From: Desulforamulus profundi | GTDB taxonomy: Bacteria > Bacillota_B > Desulfotomaculia > Desulfotomaculales > Desulfotomaculaceae | Direction: 5' to 3' | Assembly: GCF_002607855.1 (NCBI RefSeq) | Contig: NZ_AWQQ01000044.1 | Span: 1-30,033, forward strand | Length of the DNA stretch: 30,033 bases | Part shown: positions 1 to 7,248 of the stretch, one piece after another | How positions within the stretch are numbered: the first letter of the stretch is position 1 | Layout of the letters: every line of letters begins with the position of its first letter | Position numbers and translations under genes: made by a program | The notes under the pieces: model-generated | Told to the model about the DNA's origin: nothing | Seen by the model: only the letters and a program-made list of their open reading frames with translations | The model's database searches: none

Positions 1-198
1 GGCGGTGTTAATGGTAATACCGCGTTCACGCTCTTCGGGAGCGTTGTCGATTTCATCATAACGCTTAACGGCAGCGCCGCCGGTGGTGGACAAAACAACG
101 GTGATGGCAGCGGTCAGAGTGGTTTTGCCGTGGTCAACGTGACCGATGGTGCCGATGTTTACGTGGGGTTTAGTACGCTCAAATTTAGCCTTAGCCAT
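1..198 (-). CDS. tuf: Elongation factor Tu, N-terminal 66 residues (window edge)
   Basis: EF-Tu carries aminoacyl-tRNA to the ribosome as a GTP complex. Only the 5' end is present; the gene runs off the left edge. The protein starts [20 protein letters not shown] and contains the P-loop GHVDHGKTT (about residues 19-27) and the switch I segment with ERERGIT near residue 56, all diagnostic of EF-Tu. The ATG at 196-198 has a strong GGAGGAGG-type ribosome site at about 210-218. The gene lies downstream of a tRNA cluster, in the same orientation, separated by a terminator. Identification is certain; whether this is the only tuf copy cannot be told. Confidence 0.97.
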   Translation of the reverse strand, partial: MAKAKFERTKPHVNIGTIGHVDHGKTTLTAAITVVLSTTGGAAVKRYDEIDNAPEERERGITINTA

Positions 199-230
199 GA
201 GTTAAATTCTCCTCCTCCGTTATTAAGGAA

Positions 231-258
231 TTTAGCAGAGATTTCATTCATCTCTAAA
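231..258 (-). promoter_or_regulatory. Leader hairpin upstream of the tuf ribosome site
   Basis: An inverted repeat (tttagcagagat / atctctaaa, with a two-base bulge) sits just upstream of the tuf Shine-Dalgarno sequence. It would form a short stem in the tuf 5' leader. A TATAAA at about 284-289 (minus strand TATAAA) could be the -10 of a tuf promoter, but no convincing -35 was found. The role is unknown. Confidence 0.3.
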
Positions 259-375
259 GTTATTTCCATTATTAAGCACTGTTTATACCTTTTAACCTAA
301 ATCCAATGCTTCATTCGATAAGAAACAAAAAATTCCTTCTTTTTTCTGGTATGAATTTGAGGGCTGTTGGCTGTT

Positions 376-407
376 AAAAAGCAAAAGGCCAGTCCTTTAG
401 GACTGGC
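376..407 (-). terminator. Rho-independent terminator of the tRNA cluster
   Basis: On the minus strand, an 8-bp perfect stem GCCAGTCC / GGACTGGC with a TAAA loop is followed by CTTTTGCTTTTT. It lies directly after tRNA-Met and before tuf, so it ends the tRNA operon and separates it from tuf. Confidence 0.85.
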
Positions 408-412
408 TGTAA

Positions 413-489
413 TGGTAGCGGCGACTGGATTTGAACCAGTGACCCCACGGGTATGAACCGAGTGCTCTGACCAGCTGAGCTACGCCGCC
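413..489 (-). tRNA. tRNA-Met (CAU), elongator
   Basis: A 77-nt cloverleaf with encoded CCA at 413-415. The acceptor GGCGGCG pairs with CGCCGCT, and the anticodon loop TTCATAC gives CAU. The anticodon stem has CTCGG facing CCGTG, with one T-T mismatch. It closely matches the Bacillus elongator tRNA-Met. It has a G1 base rather than the C1-A72 mismatch of an initiator. Confidence 0.92.
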
Positions 490-498
490 ATAGTTACC

Positions 499-574
499 TG
501 GAGCTGCTAACCGGGATTGAACCGGTGACCTTATCCTTACCAAGGATACGCTCTACCTACTGAGCTATAGCAGC
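499..574 (-). tRNA. tRNA-Thr (GGU)
   Basis: A complete 76-nt cloverleaf with encoded CCA at 499-501. The acceptor is GCTGCTA/TAGCAGC, the anticodon loop TTGGTAA gives GGU, and the T stem is ACCGG/CCGGT. Confidence 0.95.
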
Positions 575-577
575 ATT

Positions 578-653
<76 letters not shown>

Positions 654-665
654 TCAGCAATAATT

Positions 666-695
666 ATTATATCACAGACGGCTCATCTTAAGCAA
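666..695 (-). promoter_or_regulatory. Possible internal promoter before tRNA-fMet
   Basis: On the minus strand, TTGCTT (690-695) and a perfect TATAAT (666-671) are 18 bp apart, ending 12 bp before the tRNA-fMet 5' end. The -35 is poor, so this is a tentative second start for the fMet-Thr-Met part of the cluster. The 80-bp spacer also holds a 6-bp hairpin (CATCTT GCTT AAGATG). Confidence 0.4.
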
Positions 696-733
696 GATGT
701 TTTGCTTTAGAAATGTCGTCCGTGGTGATAATC

Positions 734-819
<86 letters not shown>

Positions 820-829
820 ATAATAACAT

Positions 830-905
830 TGGAGCCGACGATGGGACTCGAACCCGCAACCTGCTGATTACAAGTCAGCTGCTCTACCAATTGAGCTACG
901 CCGGC
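830..905 (-). tRNA. tRNA-Thr (UGU)
   Basis: A 76-nt cloverleaf with encoded CCA. The acceptor is GCCGGCG/CGTCGGC and the anticodon loop CTTGTAA gives UGU. The T stem (GCGGG/CCCAT) has one C-A mismatch. It is the first gene of the cluster. Confidence 0.92.
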
Positions 906-919
906 ACCGAACATTGATT

Positions 920-948
920 ATAATAGCAGATGTCAAAACCACTGTCAA
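920..948 (-). promoter_or_regulatory. Sigma-A promoter of the tRNA cluster
   Basis: On the minus strand, a perfect TTGACA (943-948) is followed after 17 bp by TATTAT (920-925), ending 15 bp before the first tRNA. The spacing and -35 match the housekeeping consensus. Confidence 0.8.
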
Positions 949-1078
949 CACCCGCAAAGATGTATTGTTTGGAAATGTTAGAGATTTTTAACTTTAAATT
1001 TTTTTATCCTTAAATAAAGGTAAAACGTGTTTGGATGTAGTATTTATCTTTATAGATTTTTGGTTGACTGGTTGGAAC

Positions 1079-1729
1079 CTAAGCTTCCCTTTTTTCCAAG
1101 TACCGTTCCAGTTTGCGTTTTACCCGCTGCAAGGCATTGTCAATGGACTTTACATGCCGGTTTAGATCTTCGGCAATTTCCTGGTAGGACTTGCCTTCCA
1201 GGTAAGACATCAGTACTTTCCACTCCAGGGAACTTAATATTTCGCCCATTTTCTCTTCGATGTCATCAAACTCTTCCCGGCTGATGATAAGTTCCTCGGG
1301 ATCGGTGATTTTGGAACCGGAGATTACATCCAGCAGGGTGCGGTCTGAATCCTCATCATAAATGGGTTTGTTTAATGATACGTAAGAGTTTAACGGGATA
1401 TGCTTTTGCCTGGTTGCCGTTTTAATGGCTGTAATAATCTGCCGGGTGATGCACAGTTCCGCAAAGGCGCGAAAAGAAGAAAGCTTGTCCATTCGAAAGT
1501 CCCGAATGGCTTTGTAAAGACCGATCATGCCTTCCTGAATGATATCTTCCCGGTCGGCCCCTATCAGGAAGTAGGAGCGGGCCTTTGCACGCACAAAGTT
1601 CTTATATTTATTGATTAAGTACTCCAGCGCTGCGTCGTCGCCCTCACGCGCAAACTCAACGACATCCTCATCTACCATAATATGATATCCGCCGGAAACT
1701 TCCCTTTGTGCATTTGAATTCAAAACCAT
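1079..1729 (-). CDS. sigH: RNA polymerase sporulation sigma factor SigH
   Basis: SigH (Spo0H) directs RNA polymerase to early-sporulation and post-exponential promoters. The protein has the sigma-70 region 2 block with YFLIGADREDIIQEGMIGLY and the following FRAFAELCITRQII helix. The C-terminal region 4 helix-turn-helix contains SYQEIAEDLNRHVKSIDNAL. These segments are nearly identical to Bacillus SigH. I chose the ATG at 1729 (216 residues, the family length, after a GGGGG tract) over an in-frame TTG 33 bp upstream. It is the last protein gene before the tRNA cluster, after rae1 as in Bacillus, and has its own consensus promoter at 1955-1984. Confidence 0.95.
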   Translation of the reverse strand: MVLNSNAQREVSGGYHIMVDEDVVEFAREGDDAALEYLINKYKNFVRAKARSYFLIGADREDIIQEGMIGLYKAIRDFRMDKLSSFRAFAELCITRQIITAIKTATRQKHIPLNSYVSLNKPIYDEDSDRTLLDVISGSKITDPEELIISREEFDDIEEKMGEILSSLEWKVLMSYLEGKSYQEIAEDLNRHVKSIDNALQRVKRKLERYLEKREA

Positions 1730-1924
1730 CGCCCCCGCTTTCTTATCTCTGGGAAACCGCAAAACAGCCAGAAAAGCATGGCTACGTTATCCCTTCCGGG
1801 TACGCACCAAACCTTATCCAAAGGCAGAAACCCCCAAAAGGGTACGCTTTTCTTCCATCTGTTAATTTCAAAAGACGTTTACGTCTTGCCATGACACCCG
1901 GGGTCTGATACACCCATTCTTTAA

Positions 1925-1940
1925 AAGCAGTTAACTGCTT
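1925..1940. promoter_or_regulatory. 16-bp perfect palindrome downstream of the sigH promoter
   Basis: AAGCAGTTAACTGCTT reads the same on both strands. It starts about 15 bp downstream of the sigH -10, just past the expected transcription start, where a repressor would block elongation or initiation. The cognate protein is unknown. Confidence 0.35.
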
Positions 1941-1954
1941 AAGTTACATGACTA

Positions 1955-1984
1955 ATTATAGCTTATGTTAAAAAGGCTCGTCAA
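1955..1984 (-). promoter_or_regulatory. Sigma-A promoter of sigH
   Basis: On the minus strand, TTGACG (1979-1984), an 18-bp spacer and a perfect TATAAT (1955-1960). It lies in the 283-bp rae1-sigH gap and gives sigH transcription independent of the upstream operon, leaving a leader of about 220 nt. Confidence 0.7.
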
Positions 1985-2012
1985 GGCAAAATAAATCCAA
2001 CCCTGACGGACT

Positions 2013-2525
2013 TTAGTTCTTTCTCCGGCGCCATTTTTCCAGTACTCTCCGAATATCCTCGGGCAGCTTGTCTTCCAAATACCCCTCGGTGGGATTGGGT
2101 TTGTTAAACTCCTCCTGCCCCCGCTTGTTTACCTTCATCACCTGGACTCGAAACTCCTTCGGCGTTAAACGGTAGGCCCCCCGGCCAAAGATAATGCGCT
2201 GCTCATCCCAATCGGAGGTCACCACGTAAACCGTTCCCTGTTTCCCCAGGTCTCCAACAATTCTTTCAATTAACGAGTCAGCAGTTTCTCCTTCCTGGGT
2301 ATAAAACACCTCAATGCCATGGATCATTTCACGGTGCTCCACGCCTCGTTTAACGAGGTGGGCATCAAATACCACCTTGACAGTGCTCCCGTCAAAGCCG
2401 GCAAAGTTGGCCAGGATACCAATGAGCTTGTCCCTGCAGTGGTCCAGCCCGTTGTCGATCATCCCTTCAAATTCCGGCCAGGCATGAATGATGTTATACC
2501 CGTCCACCACATAAAATTCCTGCAT
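2013..2525 (-). CDS. rae1: NYN-domain ribosome-associated endoribonuclease Rae1 (YacP)
   Basis: Family knowledge: Rae1 is a PIN/NYN-fold endonuclease that enters the ribosomal A site and cuts mRNA during translation. The 170-residue protein matches the family length. It opens with YVVDGYNIIHAWPEF, which holds the first acidic metal ligand. It continues with KVVFDAH and the central GETADSLIERIV, and has VVTSDWDEQRIIFGRGA near residue 105. The tail is basic (RRVLEKWRRRKN), suited to RNA binding. The ATG lies 9 bp after the rlmB stop and is preceded by TAGGG at 7-nt spacing, so the two genes are likely co-transcribed. The yacO-yacP-sigH order is as in Bacillus. Confidence 0.9.
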   Translation of the reverse strand: MQEFYVVDGYNIIHAWPEFEGMIDNGLDHCRDKLIGILANFAGFDGSTVKVVFDAHLVKRGVEHREMIHGIEVFYTQEGETADSLIERIVGDLGKQGTVYVVTSDWDEQRIIFGRGAYRLTPKEFRVQVMKVNKRGQEEFNKPNPTEGYLEDKLPEDIRRVLEKWRRRKN

Positions 2526-2534
2526 GGACCAACC

Positions 2535-3266
2535 CTACCCTCTCTGGCGTACCACCTCATACACCAATAATGCAGCTGCCACCGAGGCATTGAGTGACCC
2601 AACGCGGCCCGCCATGGGCAAGCGCACCAGCATATCACACCTCTCTTTAATCAGCCTGCCAATTCCTTTTCCTTCACCGCCAATGACCAGCAGCAGTGGA
2701 CCGGTGAGTTTTGCCTTCCAATGGATTTGCGGGCCTTCCATATCTGCCCCCACAACCCAAATTCCCTGGTTCTTTAACTGCCGAATGGTTTGATCCAGGT
2801 TGGTTACCCGAGCCACCGGAACATATTCCACCGCACCCGCCGAGGCCTTGGCCACGGTAGAGGTCAGGGCCACCGACCTTCTCTGGGGGATGATCACGCC
2901 ATGGGCGCCTGCGGCATCCACCGTGCGCAGAATAGCCCCCAGGTTATGGGGATCGTTGATTTCATCCAGCATCACGATGAAGGGGTCTTCTCCCCTGGCT
3001 CTGGCTGTCTCTAAAATGTCTTCCACTTCCACGTATTCTTTGGCCGCGGCGTAAGCTACCACACCCTGGTGGGGGGCTCCCGGGTTTAATTTATCCAGGT
3101 GAGCCCGGTCAACCATTTGCACCGGGATATTTCTCTCCCTGGCCAACATGATAATCTCGGATAGGGGACCGGTGCCGGTTCCCTTTGCCATGACCACTTT
3201 ATTGATGGGACGTCCTGCACGGAGGGCCTCCCGTACCGGGTTTCTCCCGGCAATGATTTCACTCAT
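2535..3266 (-). CDS. rlmB: 23S rRNA (guanosine-2'-O-)-methyltransferase RlmB (YacO)
   Basis: A SPOUT-class (TrmH family) methyltransferase that uses S-adenosylmethionine to 2'-O-methylate a guanosine of 23S rRNA. The N-terminal substrate domain begins IIAGRNPVREALRAG. The catalytic knot domain has motif 1 DEINDPHNLGAILRTVDAAG (about residues 101-120), motif 2 LLVIGGEGKGIG, and motif 3 with RVGSLNASVAAALLVYEV. A GGAGGA tract overlaps an upstream in-frame ATG and sits 7 nt before the second ATG, so translation most likely starts at 3266 (243 residues) and not 3281. It is followed closely by rae1. Confidence 0.93.
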   Translation of the reverse strand: MSEIIAGRNPVREALRAGRPINKVVMAKGTGTGPLSEIIMLARERNIPVQMVDRAHLDKLNPGAPHQGVVAYAAAKEYVEVEDILETARARGEDPFIVMLDEINDPHNLGAILRTVDAAGAHGVIIPQRRSVALTSTVAKASAGAVEYVPVARVTNLDQTIRQLKNQGIWVVGADMEGPQIHWKAKLTGPLLLVIGGEGKGIGRLIKERCDMLVRLPMAGRVGSLNASVAAALLVYEVVRQRG

Positions 3267-3307
3267 TCTCTCTTCCTCCATATTTTTCTGCGTTTAAGCT
3301 GCGTTTT

Positions 3308-3463
3308 TTACAACATGCTTTTAAGCCAATAGGTGACACCCAAACCGGCCAGGGCCGCCACCATACCTGCGATCAATAAGTTTTTACGGCGGGTTACCAC
3401 ACCAACGACTCCCAAAATAAGTGCTGCACCCCACAAAAAGAGAATGATTAAAGGGGTTATCAT
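3308..3463 (-). CDS. Small membrane protein, 51 residues, two predicted helices
   Basis: A short unrecognised gene. The protein starts MITPLIILFLWGAALILGVV and ends VTYWLKSML. It has two hydrophobic stretches (about residues 3-23 and 29-46) joined by the basic loop TRRKN, so it should be a helical hairpin in the membrane with the loop inside. It lies 19 bp after the thyX stop and 41 bp before rlmB, on the same strand, filling a gap that would otherwise be empty. The ribosome site is weak (AAGGT close to the ATG, GGAG 11 nt upstream). No function can be assigned. Its position inside an operon and clean hydrophobic pattern make it likely real. Confidence 0.6.
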   Translation of the reverse strand: MITPLIILFLWGAALILGVVGVVTRRKNLLIAGMVAALAGLGVTYWLKSML

Positions 3464-3482
3464 GGACCTTCACACTCCGGTT

Positions 3483-4220
3483 TTAATTTATCCCGTATCT
3501 TTTACGAACTTCCGTCCTCTGACCACAGCTGAGCTTGCCTTCCGGGCAGGGTCCGGTCAGACATTCAGGCCCGGCATCCGTAAAAAGAACCGGGGCCACT
3601 GCCTTAGCCAACTGTAACATTTCTTCCGCCAGCCTGCGGATTTCCCACTGGGCCCTCTGGCAGCAGCGCAGGGTAAAGAAGTGTCTTAATTCCCTGGCAT
3701 TCATGGTGACGACAATCTTGGTTTCCGCTGCATTGGGCAAAACGAACCGGGCGTCTTCATAGGCTCCCCGGCCGCCACCCAGCTTGGCCACCCAGCCGTC
3801 ATACCATTTTTGTATTTGTGCCATCTGTTCTTCAAATTCAGCCACTGCTTCCGGCCCCAACCCGGCAATGGTCTCGGGAATAATATATTCAAAGGTTCCC
3901 TGGGCGTTTAGCTCCCGGGTCTCTCCCACATACCGCTGGGACTTCACGCTGAAGCTGGCAATTCTATGCCTGGTGATTTGGGCCAGCAGGCTCCGGGAAA
4001 CGCCTTCTATGCCAAAGGTAAAGGAGACGTGTTCAACGGCACTGTAATGGCCCATGTCCAGCAGTTTTTTAACAAAGGCCTGCTGGTCGTTTTCCGCCAC
4101 ATTTTCAGCCAGGTCGTCTATTTTTGCCGGTGAGTAGCATAACCTGGCGGCCATGGCCACCAACTTTTCGGGGTTCGGCGTATGCTCCAGCAGACGAACC
4201 TTTAGTTTAGTCTTACCCAC
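3483..4220 (-). CDS. thyX: Flavin-dependent thymidylate synthase ThyX
   Basis: ThyX converts dUMP to dTMP using FAD, NADPH and methylene-tetrahydrofolate, without the dihydrofolate by-product of ThyA. The signature RHRX7S motif is seen in RHRIASFSVKSQR (about residues 88-100 of the longest reading). Other conserved parts are HYSAVEHVSFTF and NARELRHFFTLRCCQRAQWE, the latter part of the nucleotide-binding region. The longest frame begins at a TTG at 4238 with no ribosome site. The GTG at 4220, preceded by GGGAG, gives 245 residues and is preferred, with moderate certainty. The small membrane gene and rlmB follow in the same direction. Thymidylate synthase is not part of the Bacillus version of this operon. 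Confidence 0.92.
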   Translation of the reverse strand: MGKTKLKVRLLEHTPNPEKLVAMAARLCYSPAKIDDLAENVAENDQQAFVKKLLDMGHYSAVEHVSFTFGIEGVSRSLLAQITRHRIASFSVKSQRYVGETRELNAQGTFEYIIPETIAGLGPEAVAEFEEQMAQIQKWYDGWVAKLGGGRGAYEDARFVLPNAAETKIVVTMNARELRHFFTLRCCQRAQWEIRRLAEEMLQLAKAVAPVLFTDAGPECLTGPCPEGKLSCGQRTEVRKRYGIN

Positions 4221-4238
4221 TTTAATCTTCTCTCCCAA

Positions 4239-4425
4239 AACATTTTTAGCTGTTTGCTATTCGCTGTTGGCCCTTAGCCTAACGGGGTCTAGTTGCCAGA
4301 CTTATAAGCACTACTCCGGGGTCCCGTTAACTGGACCCGAAAGGAATACCTTACAGACCAACAACAGGGCCCGAGAGCACTACCCTTAAGACAAACAGCA
4401 AGCTCATCTTCTATAATTTATCTTG
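4239..4425. repeat. Degenerate palindromic intergenic element, copy A
   Basis: This gap between mrnC and thyX is rich in inverted repeats: gctgtttg near the left end against caaacagc near the right, and an inner hairpin GGGTCC/GGACCC around 4318-4337. Positions 4329-4352, read on the minus strand, match 7090-7113 on the plus strand at 21 of 24 bases. The 13-mer ttagcctaacggg at 4273-4285 recurs exactly at 7115-7127. It looks like a decayed member of a dispersed element family. No coding potential or promoter was seen. Confidence 0.55.
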
Positions 4426-4841
4426 TTAACCTTCTCTACTTATTACTTCAATAGCAAAATCAACAATCTCCCCCACCCTGTCCTGCTTCCCCTGTAGATA
4501 CAGGTAACCGATCAGGGCCTCCAGGGCGGTGGCGTGACGGTATTCCACAATGTCAGCGCCCCTGGGGGGCGTGCCGGACTTGGCGTTGCGGCCCCGGCGG
4601 ACAACCGCCATCTCTTGTTCGGACAGCTGGTCCTCCAGGGCAAAGAGCGCTTTGGCCTGGGCGCCGGCTCGAACATATTTGACGGCTTCCCGGTGGAGCT
4701 GGTTTACTTTAATGAATCCTTGTCCCACCAGGAACTCCCGGATGGCCAGTTCGTAGACGGCATCCCCACATAGGCCAGGACCAGGCTGGGGAATTCTTCG
4801 GGCTTTTTGTTTTTTGCCGGTTCAATCATAAGTTTAAACAT
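4426..4841 (-). CDS. mrnC: Mini-ribonuclease III MrnC, frameshifted in this sequence
   Basis: Mini-III is a dimeric RNase III-type nuclease without a dsRNA-binding domain that matures 23S rRNA ends in Firmicutes. The C-terminal part reads in one frame (HREAVKYVRAGAQAK, RRGRNAKSG, HATALEALIGYLYLQG, the last with a catalytic Glu). The N-terminal start ([17 protein letters not shown], then LVLAYVG) is in another. Adding one G to the GGGG run at 4764-4767 joins them and restores YVGDAVYELAIREFL with its catalytic Asp, giving 138 residues, the usual length. As written, the upstream frame stops after 45 codons. The ATG at 4841 overlaps the cysS stop (TAATG), so translation is coupled. A sequencing error is more likely than a true null. 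Confidence 0.85.
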
Positions 4842-6301
4842 TACCCCTGCTTTTTCCAACGGACGCCCTGGGGTGTATCTTCCAGGATAACCCCTAGTTC
4901 CTTCAAACCGTCACGGATGGTGTCGGCGGTGGCCCAATCTTTTTTGCTGCGGGCCTCCTGGCGGATCTTAATAATCAGTTGGACCAGACCTTCGGTCAGT
5001 TTATCGTCTGCACCTGCTGCATCAAGGATCAACCTGCCGGTCATTTTGTCTTCCTTTAAAATACCCAGCACACTGTTAAAGTCTTTGATCAAGGCATGTG
5101 CTTTATCTATCAGTTTTTTGACTTCCGGGGTCACTTTGCCGTCCAGTTTGCCCACAAAGATATTGACTTCTTTGGCCAGTTCAAAGAACACCGAGACAGC
5201 CAGGGCGGTGTTAAAGTCGTCATCCATGGCCCTTTCAAATTCCAACCGGAGGGAAGTCAGTTTTTCCTCCAGATTGTCGGCGACAGGCTTTGCTCCTTCT
5301 TCATAAACCGGCAGTTCCATGGCTTCGTAAAGCAAGCGAATGGCGGTTTTAATACGGTCCAATCCTTTGCCTGCCACCACAAGTTTTTCATCATCAAAGT
5401 CCAGGGGACTGCGGTAGTGGGTGGAAAGCAAATACCAGCGGACCACATCCGGCGGGAATTTGGCCAAAATCTCTCTGACTAAAAAGAAGTTCCCCAGGGA
5501 CTTGGACATTTTTTCTTGATTGACGGTGATAAACCCGTTATGCATCCAGTAGCGGGCAAATGGCTGCCCGCAGGCGGCTTCGGATTGGGCAATTTCATTT
5601 TCGTGGTGAGGGAAGATTAAATCATAACCTCCCCCGTGAATGTCAAAGCCGCTGCCCAAATACTTTTCGGCCATGGCTGAACACTCGATGTGCCAGCCCG
5701 GACGTCCCGGTCCCCAGGGACTGTCCCAGCTGGGTTCGCCCGGCTTGGCCGCTTTCCACAGGGCAAAGTCCATGGGGTCCTTCTTCCTGGGGTCCACCTC
5801 CACCCTGGCTCCGGCCTGCATGTCCTCAAGACTCCGGCCCGACAGTTTACCGTATGGGGGGAAACTGCGTACAGCAAAATAAACGTTCCCGTCAACAGCG
5901 TAGGCATTGCCCTGCGCTTCCAGTTTCTTGATCAGGTCAATGATTTCTTGAATATGTTCGGAAACCTTGGGATGAGTGTCCGCCCGCAGGACATTCAGGG
6001 CATCGGCATCCACAAAAAATTCCCGGATATATTTTTGAGCCAACTCCAGCGGGTCCATCTTTTCCTCACGGGCCCGGTTGATGATTTTATCATCAACATC
6101 GGTAAAGTTTTGCACAAAATTCACCTGATAATTTTTATAAAGAAAATACCTGCGGACGGTATCAAAAAACACCAGCGGCCGGGCATTGCCAAGATGAATA
6201 AAGTTATAGGTCGTGGGTCCGCAAACGTACATGCTGACTTGTCCCTTGTCTTTGGGAATAAACTCTTCCTTTGTTTTGGTCAGGGTATTATAGATTTGCA
6301 T
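4841..6301 (-). CDS. cysS: Cysteinyl-tRNA synthetase
   Basis: CysS charges tRNA-Cys with cysteine and is a class Ia enzyme acting as a monomer. The 486-residue protein begins [14 protein letters not shown] and has the zinc and HIGH region [16 protein letters not shown]. Further on are [13 protein letters not shown], the zinc segment [14 protein letters not shown] with [11 protein letters not shown], and the KMSKSLGNF loop. The C-terminus [16 protein letters not shown] is typical of the family. As written, the frame continues upstream into cysE with no stop, but the ATG at 6301 lies exactly where a restored cysE frame would end in TAATG. I therefore treat cysS as a separate, translationally coupled gene. 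A GGAGG tract lies about 15 nt upstream of the ATG. Confidence 0.93.
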   Translation of the reverse strand: MQIYNTLTKTKEEFIPKDKGQVSMYVCGPTTYNFIHLGNARPLVFFDTVRRYFLYKNYQVNFVQNFTDVDDKIINRAREEKMDPLELAQKYIREFFVDADALNVLRADTHPKVSEHIQEIIDLIKKLEAQGNAYAVDGNVYFAVRSFPPYGKLSGRSLEDMQAGARVEVDPRKKDPMDFALWKAAKPGEPSWDSPWGPGRPGWHIECSAMAEKYLGSGFDIHGGGYDLIFPHHENEIAQSEAACGQPFARYWMHNGFITVNQEKMSKSLGNFFLVREILAKFPPDVVRWYLLSTHYRSPLDFDDEKLVVAGKGLDRIKTAIRLLYEAMELPVYEEGAKPVADNLEEKLTSLRLEFERAMDDDFNTALAVSVFFELAKEVNIFVGKLDGKVTPEVKKLIDKAHALIKDFNSVLGILKEDKMTGRLILDAAGADDKLTEGLVQLIIKIRQEARSKKDWATADTIRDGLKELGVILEDTPQGVRWKKQG

Positions 6302-6994
6302 TATTCTTTCTTTGCCCCCTCCGCTTGATCTCTTAATCTGCAGCATTCCTGTTCTACTTCTTTCAATTTTCCGCTCAAGCCGGTCGACGGTGGCCTGCAT
6401 TTGACTTAACATATCGGCAATGGGGTCGGGCATCTGGTCATGACGCAAATCGGGCACATAGGCAGCTCCCACCTTTTGACCGTCCCGGATGACGATTCTG
6501 CCGGGAACTCCCACCACGGTACAGTTGGGCGGCACCGCCTTAAGAACCACCGATCCGGCACCGATCTTTACATTGTCACCCACCGTGAAGGACCCCAGTA
6601 CTTTCGCACCGGAACTGATGACCACGTTGTTGCCGATGGTGGGGTGTCGTTTGCCCTTTTCTTTTCCGGTACCGCCGAGGGTAACTCCCTGGTAGATGGT
6701 CACATTATCGCCGATCTCGGCGGTTTCCCCAATGACCACCCCGGACCCGTGGTCGATAAAAAGGCCTTCACCGATTTTGGCTCCCGGGTGGATTTCAATG
6801 CCGGTGAGAAACCTGGATATCTGCGATATAAACCGGGCCGTCACAAAAAATTTCTTTTTATACAAGGCATGGGCCAGCCGGTGAAAAAGGATTGCGTGCA
6901 GGCCCGGATAGCACAACAGGACCTCCAGGGTGCTTTTGGCTGCCGGGTCACGTTCAAATACGGCATGAATTTCTTTCTTAATCCGGGCAAACAC
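6301..6994 (-). CDS. cysE: Serine O-acetyltransferase CysE, frameshifted near its C-terminus
   Basis: CysE acetylates serine with acetyl-CoA, the first step of cysteine synthesis, so it sits logically next to cysS. The N-terminal helical domain ([32 protein letters not shown]) is followed by the left-handed beta-helix with hexapeptide repeats. These include [40 protein letters not shown] with its catalytic His, and [20 protein letters not shown]. Translation starts at GTG 6994, 8 nt after AGGAGG. Near the end, a TTTT run at 6367-6370 (AAAA in the gene) has one base too many. Removing it gives the tail [10 protein letters not shown]...AKKE and a stop at 6301-6303 that overlaps the cysS ATG, for 230 residues. 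As written, the gene reads through into cysS. Confidence 0.9.
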
Positions 6995-7040
6995 GGGCTG
7001 ACCCTCCTTCTATCTCAAATTACTTCAACCTATAGCTAAT

Positions 7041-7248
7041 ATGTTGCTTTACACCAGGTTAGTATCTTTTTCTCTCGCCCTTCGCCTTAAAGGTATTCCT
7101 GTGAGGTCCAGTTGTTAGCCTAACGGGTCATCCAAGTGGGTCAAGTTCTTGCAACGCCTTACTTTAGTGCCTACTATAAGCAGGACCCAAAAAGTATACC
7201 CAAAAGGCTAGCAACAGGACCCTAAAGAATGCAGAATAAGTCTAAAAA
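7041..7248. repeat. Degenerate palindromic intergenic element, copy B
   Basis: The gltX-cysE gap carries sequence related to 4239-4425. It shares the exact 13-mer ttagcctaacggg (7115-7127) and a 24-bp block at 7090-7113 with 21 matches to the reverse complement of 4329-4352. It also contains several short direct and inverted copies of gggtc/gaccc. No T-box signature (GGGTGG...CGCG) is present, although the downstream genes are a tRNA synthetase and an amino-acid gene. Confidence 0.5.

Noticed and set aside
1708..1908. 66-codon plus-strand frame between sigH and rae1
   Set aside because: It overlaps the sigH start and its leader on the other strand, has no ribosome site, and shows no protein-like pattern.
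4426..4841. Programmed -1 frameshift in mrnC
   Set aside because: The GGGG run lacks a canonical slippery heptamer and downstream pseudoknot, and the same kind of lesion occurs in eight other genes.
4841..6994. A bifunctional CysE-CysS fusion enzyme
   Set aside because: One extra A in a homopolymer explains the read-through, and the restored frame gives a normal CysE tail and a TAATG junction.
7041..7248. T-box riboswitch upstream of cysE or glnS
   Set aside because: The conserved GGGTGG...CGCG antiterminator bulge and specifier stem are absent; the repeats fit a decayed element better.
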